A DNA stretch of 6,771 bases, taken from positions 1 through 6,771 of the forward strand of contig JALOLI010000062.1 of assembly GCA_025456165.1 (NCBI GenBank), read 5' to 3'. This DNA comes from Acidimicrobiia bacterium (GTDB taxonomy: Bacteria; Actinomycetota; Acidimicrobiia; UBA5794; UBA11373). Below are positions 4,887-6,771 of the stretch, piece after piece. How positions within the stretch are numbered: the stretch's first letter is position 1; each line of letters begins with the position of its first letter. The position numbers were made by a program, and so were the translations under genes. The notes beneath the pieces are model-generated. The model did not search any database. It saw only the letters and a program-made list of their open reading frames with translations, and had not been told where the DNA came from.

Positions 4887-6070
4887 GCCGCCACCCGCCC
4901 GAGGCCCTCCCGCAAGTCGGCGTCGGCCAGGGCGAAGGACAGGCGCACGTAGCCGGGGGCGCCGAAAGCCTCCCCGGGCACTACGGCGGCCTTGGCCCGG
5001 TCCAGGAACAGCGCCGCCAGCTCGGTGTCGGTGGCGGCCCGGTCCCCGCCTCCCAGGTCCCGCCCGAGCAGGCCGGTCACGTCGGGGAAGGCGTAGAACG
5101 CCCCTTCCGGCTCGGCGACCCGCACCCCGGGAAGGGCCGAGAGGAGGCGGTGCATCTCGCGGCGGCGGCGGTCGAAAGCCGCCCGCATCTCCTCCATCGC
5201 GGTCATCGGCCCTTCGAGGGCGGCCAGGGTCGCCGCCTGGCTCACATTGGCCACGTTGGAGGCGGCATGGGACTGGAAGCGGATCGCCGCCTCGGTCACC
5301 GCCGCCGGGGCGATCATCCACCCCACCCGCCAGCCGGTCATGGCGTAGGTCTTGGAGGGGCCGTTGACCACGACGCAGCGCTCCGCCGCCTCCGGGGCCA
5401 CCACCGGCAGTGAACAGAACCGGGCCGAGCCGTACACCAGGTGCTCGTAGATCTCGTCGGTGAGCACCCAGATCCCGTGCTCCGCCGCCCACCGCCCGAT
5501 GGCGGCCACCTCGCCCTCCGGGTACACCACCCCGGTCGGGTTGGAGGGCGAAACGAAGATCAGCATCTTGGTGCGCGGGGTGCGCGCCGCCTCCAGTTGC
5601 TCGATGGTGACCCGGAAGCCCGCCGCCAGCGTGGTGGGGATCGGCCGGGTCACGCCCCCGGCCAGGGCGACGGCCTCGGGGTAGGTCACCCAGTAGGGGG
5701 CGGGGAGGAGCACCTCGTCGCCCGGGTCGAGCAGGGCCTGGCAGGCGGTGTACACCGCCCCCTTGGCGCCGTTGGTGATCAGCACCTGCCCGGCCTCCAC
5801 CTCGAAGCCGGAGTCGCGCCGGGTCTTGGCGGCCACGGCCCGGCGCAGTTCGGGCAGGCCGGCGGTCGGCGTGTAGCGATGATGGCGGTACTCGCGCGCC
5901 GCCGCCGCCGCCGCCTCGACGATGTGGGGCGGCGTGGGGAAGTCGGGCTCGCCGACCCCGAAGTCCGCCACCTTCTCCCCCCGGGCGCTCAACTCCTTCG
6001 CCCGGGCGGTGATGGCCAGGGTGGCCGACTCCACGATGGCTTCCAGCCGCTGCGAAACCCCGCTGCCCAT
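4868..6070 (-). CDS. Class I PLP-dependent aminotransferase (aspartate aminotransferase Ib-like)
   Basis: This 400-residue cytosolic fold-type I enzyme transfers an amino group via pyridoxal phosphate. Motifs in order: [11 protein letters not shown] (37-47), [11 protein letters not shown] (66-76), [10 protein letters not shown] (98-107, Lys103), PYW (125-127), VSPSNPTG with Asn177 (173-180), LTDEIYE with Asp205 (203-209), the Schiff-base lysine Lys240 in [16 protein letters not shown] (236-251), and Arg376 in YVRLSFA for the substrate carboxylate. Lys103 corresponds to the lysine in the NGGK motif linked to acidic substrates in Thermus-type aspartate aminotransferases (aspC), so aspartate/glutamate is the best guess; prephenate or a broader range cannot be excluded. 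The neighbouring aroQ makes an aromatic link tempting but is weak evidence. I chose ATG at 6070 because AGGGAGG lies seven bases upstream; the longer frame to 6154 would cross the divergent promoter. Its 3' end overlaps aroQ by 19 bp. Confidence 0.93.
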   Translation of the reverse strand: MGSGVSQRLEAIVESATLAITARAKELSARGEKVADFGVGEPDFPTPPHIVEAAAAAAREYRHHRYTPTAGLPELRRAVAAKTRRDSGFEVEAGQVLITNGAKGAVYTACQALLDPGDEVLLPAPYWVTYPEAVALAGGVTRPIPTTLAAGFRVTIEQLEAARTPRTKMLIFVSPSNPTGVVYPEGEVAAIGRWAAEHGIWVLTDEIYEHLVYGSARFCSLPVVAPEAAERCVVVNGPSKTYAMTGWRVGWMIAPAAVTEAAIRFQSHAASNVANVSQAATLAALEGPMTAMEEMRAAFDRRRREMHRLLSALPGVRVAEPEGAFYAFPDVTGLLGRDLGGGDRAATDTELAALFLDRAKAAVVPGEAFGAPGYVRLSFALADADLREGLGRVAAYLAGA

Positions 6071-6077
6071 GCCGATT

Positions 6078-6084
6078 CCTCCCT
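6078..6084 (-). promoter_or_regulatory. Shine-Dalgarno of the aminotransferase gene
   Basis: On the minus strand this is AGGGAGG, seven bases before the ATG at 6070-6068. It fixes the start at this ATG rather than at upstream in-frame codons. Confidence 0.7.
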
Positions 6085-6101
6085 GCCGGTCCCGGAGCCG
6101 A

Positions 6102-6108
6102 TAGGTTA
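6102..6108. promoter_or_regulatory. Symmetric divergent -10 element TAGGTTA
   Basis: The plus strand offers TAGGTT (6102-6107) and the minus strand TAACCT (6108-6103). Both fit TAnnnT and they overlap by five bases. The plus hexamer is seven bases before a GTG (6115). The minus hexamer would start a leader of roughly 26 bases containing the aminotransferase Shine-Dalgarno. It is the most AT-rich spot in the 82-bp divergent spacer. No -35 is evident on either side. Confidence 0.5.
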
Positions 6109-6114
6109 GGGGCC

Positions 6115-6156
6115 GTGGCGCCCCAGACCCCGACCACCAGCCGGAGGACCGCATGA
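6115..6156 (+). CDS. Possible 13-codon leaderless upstream ORF ([13 protein letters not shown])
   Basis: A GTG seven bases after TAGGTT opens a reading frame of 13 codons ending in TGA at 6154-6156. That stop overlaps the ATG of the next gene as ATGA. It has no Shine-Dalgarno of its own, so it could only be translated as a leaderless message. Codons 10 and 11 (CGG AGG) form the GGAGG Shine-Dalgarno of the following gene, so translating the mini-ORF would pass through that site and could couple the two. Four Thr codons and two Arg codons are present, with no clear attenuator hairpin. It may equally be plain 5' UTR. Confidence 0.35.
   Translation: MAPQTPTTSRRTA
6143..6147 (+). promoter_or_regulatory. 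Shine-Dalgarno of the YhhN-family gene
   Basis: GGAGG lies five bases before the ATG at 6153. There is no other in-frame start between this ATG and an upstream in-frame TAG at 6102, so the start is well determined. Confidence 0.65.
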
Positions 6157-6771
6157 CCCTCGCCTACGTGCTCGCCGCCCTGACCGTGCCCTTCGTGGGC
6201 CTGCTGCTGCTCGGGGAGAAACGGGACGCCCCGTGGCGGGGGTGGGCCAAGGGCGCCGCTTCCACCGGCTTCATCGCCACCGCGATTGCCGCCGGAGCCA
6301 CCGACACCGCCTACGGCGCCTGGGTCCTGGCGGCCCTCTGCCTCGGCTGGGTCGGCGACATCGCCCTGGTCTCTTCGCAGCGCAAGTGGTTCCTCCTGGG
6401 CCTCGGGTCCTTCCTGTTCTCGCACCTCACCTACATCGGGGCCTTCGCCACCGTGCGTCCTCACGCCCTGGTGGCCGTGCTGGTGGCGGCGGGCCTGCTC
6501 GTCCCCGCCGCGCTGGTGGGCCGCTGGCTCTGGCCCCATCTGGGCGCCGACATGCGCGGGCCGGTCGTGGCCTACATCGCGGTGATCACCGCCATGGTGG
6601 CCGCCGCCGCCGGGGCCGTCGCCGGGGCCGAACTGCCCCGAGCCGCTGTGGCCGTTCTCACCTCCGGCAAACCCTTCCCCGGCTGGCTGTGGCCGGCGGC
6701 GGTGATGACCGCGGCGGTGGCGTTCTACCTCTCGGACGTCTCGGTGGCCCGGGACCGCTTCGTCGCCCCCG
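6153..6771 (+). CDS. YhhN-family (lysoplasmalogenase-like) membrane protein, 3' end missing
   Basis: The frame is open from ATG 6153 to the window edge, giving 206 residues of a polytopic membrane protein. Family marks are the lysine in [13 protein letters not shown] (28-40), [12 protein letters not shown] (62-73), [19 protein letters not shown] (80-98), and near the end [14 protein letters not shown] (191-204), matching the SDxxxAxxRF motif of the YhhN/TMEM86 family. Known members are integral-membrane enzymes that hydrolyse lysoplasmalogens; many bacterial members remain uncharacterised. About eight hydrophobic segments are expected, and most are visible. The loop near 163-184 ([19 protein letters not shown]) is longer than I would expect between the last helices. 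Only the last few residues should be missing, given a usual length of about 210-230. It is divergent to the aminotransferase gene. Confidence 0.85.
   Translation, partial: MTLAYVLAALTVPFVGLLLLGEKRDAPWRGWAKGAASTGFIATAIAAGATDTAYGAWVLAALCLGWVGDIALVSSQRKWFLLGLGSFLFSHLTYIGAFATVRPHALVAVLVAAGLLVPAALVGRWLWPHLGADMRGPVVAYIAVITAMVAAAAGAVAGAELPRAAVAVLTSGKPFPGWLWPAAVMTAAVAFYLSDVSVARDRFVAP

Noticed and set aside
3125..5413. Long plus-strand open frame (762 codons)
   Set aside because: It overlaps the lipoprotein, LplA-family, aroQ and aminotransferase genes out of frame and shows no domain.
3612..6539. Very long minus-strand open frame (975 codons) across the LplA, aroQ, aminotransferase and YhhN genes
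   Set aside because: It crosses four recognisable genes in both orientations and is low-complexity Gly/Arg/Ala; stop codons are simply rare in this base composition.

Overview
This is a very GC-rich stretch of bacterial chromosome. The third-position G/C bias, leaderless-looking gene starts with TAnnnT -10 boxes, and a lipoprotein carrying a Thr-rich 'TTTT' linker point to Actinomycetota, plausibly an Acidimicrobiia-like lineage. This placement is an inference from style; there is no marker gene in the window. I see no mobile element, CRISPR array, rRNA or tRNA.

Left block (1-3493). The last 15 codons of a plus-strand gene end at 48 and are followed by a perfect GC hairpin. The hairpin is shared tail-to-tail with a minus-strand cluster that reads right to left: a lipoprotein of unknown function (3493-2786), a half-size type I ABC exporter (start near 2727, end 820), and a small secreted helical protein with a Gly/Met/His/Asp-rich tail (752-114). 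All three products are exported or membrane-bound, so this looks like one cell-envelope unit. The exporter has no ATG, GTG or TTG codon in the right place. Its conserved N-terminus can be read back to an ATC codon sitting behind a perfect AGGAGG ribosome binding site.

Middle block (3494-4886). A 184-bp divergent spacer carries two hairpins, one of them a perfect 10-bp dyad. It separates the lipoprotein from a plus-strand pair: a lipoate-protein ligase/octanoyltransferase-family protein, then type II 3-dehydroquinase (aroQ). Both starts lack a good Shine-Dalgarno and are preceded at close range by TAGCCT, suggesting leaderless or near-leaderless transcripts.

Right block (4868-6771). A class I PLP-dependent aminotransferase on the minus strand overlaps the 3' end of aroQ by 19 bp, tail to tail. 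Its upstream region is shared with a divergent YhhN-family (lysoplasmalogenase-like) membrane protein that runs off the right edge. The 82-bp divergent spacer contains the symmetric heptamer TAGGTTA, which supplies a -10 hexamer to each strand. On the plus side a 13-codon GTG-started mini-ORF lies between that -10 and the YhhN gene and ends in an ATGA overlap with it.

Most of the window is ordinary core metabolism and envelope transport. The points most worth a second look are the ATC-started exporter, the symmetric divergent promoter with its leaderless upstream ORF, and the lipoprotein/ABC/secreted-protein cluster. I found no convincing evidence for an entirely new system.
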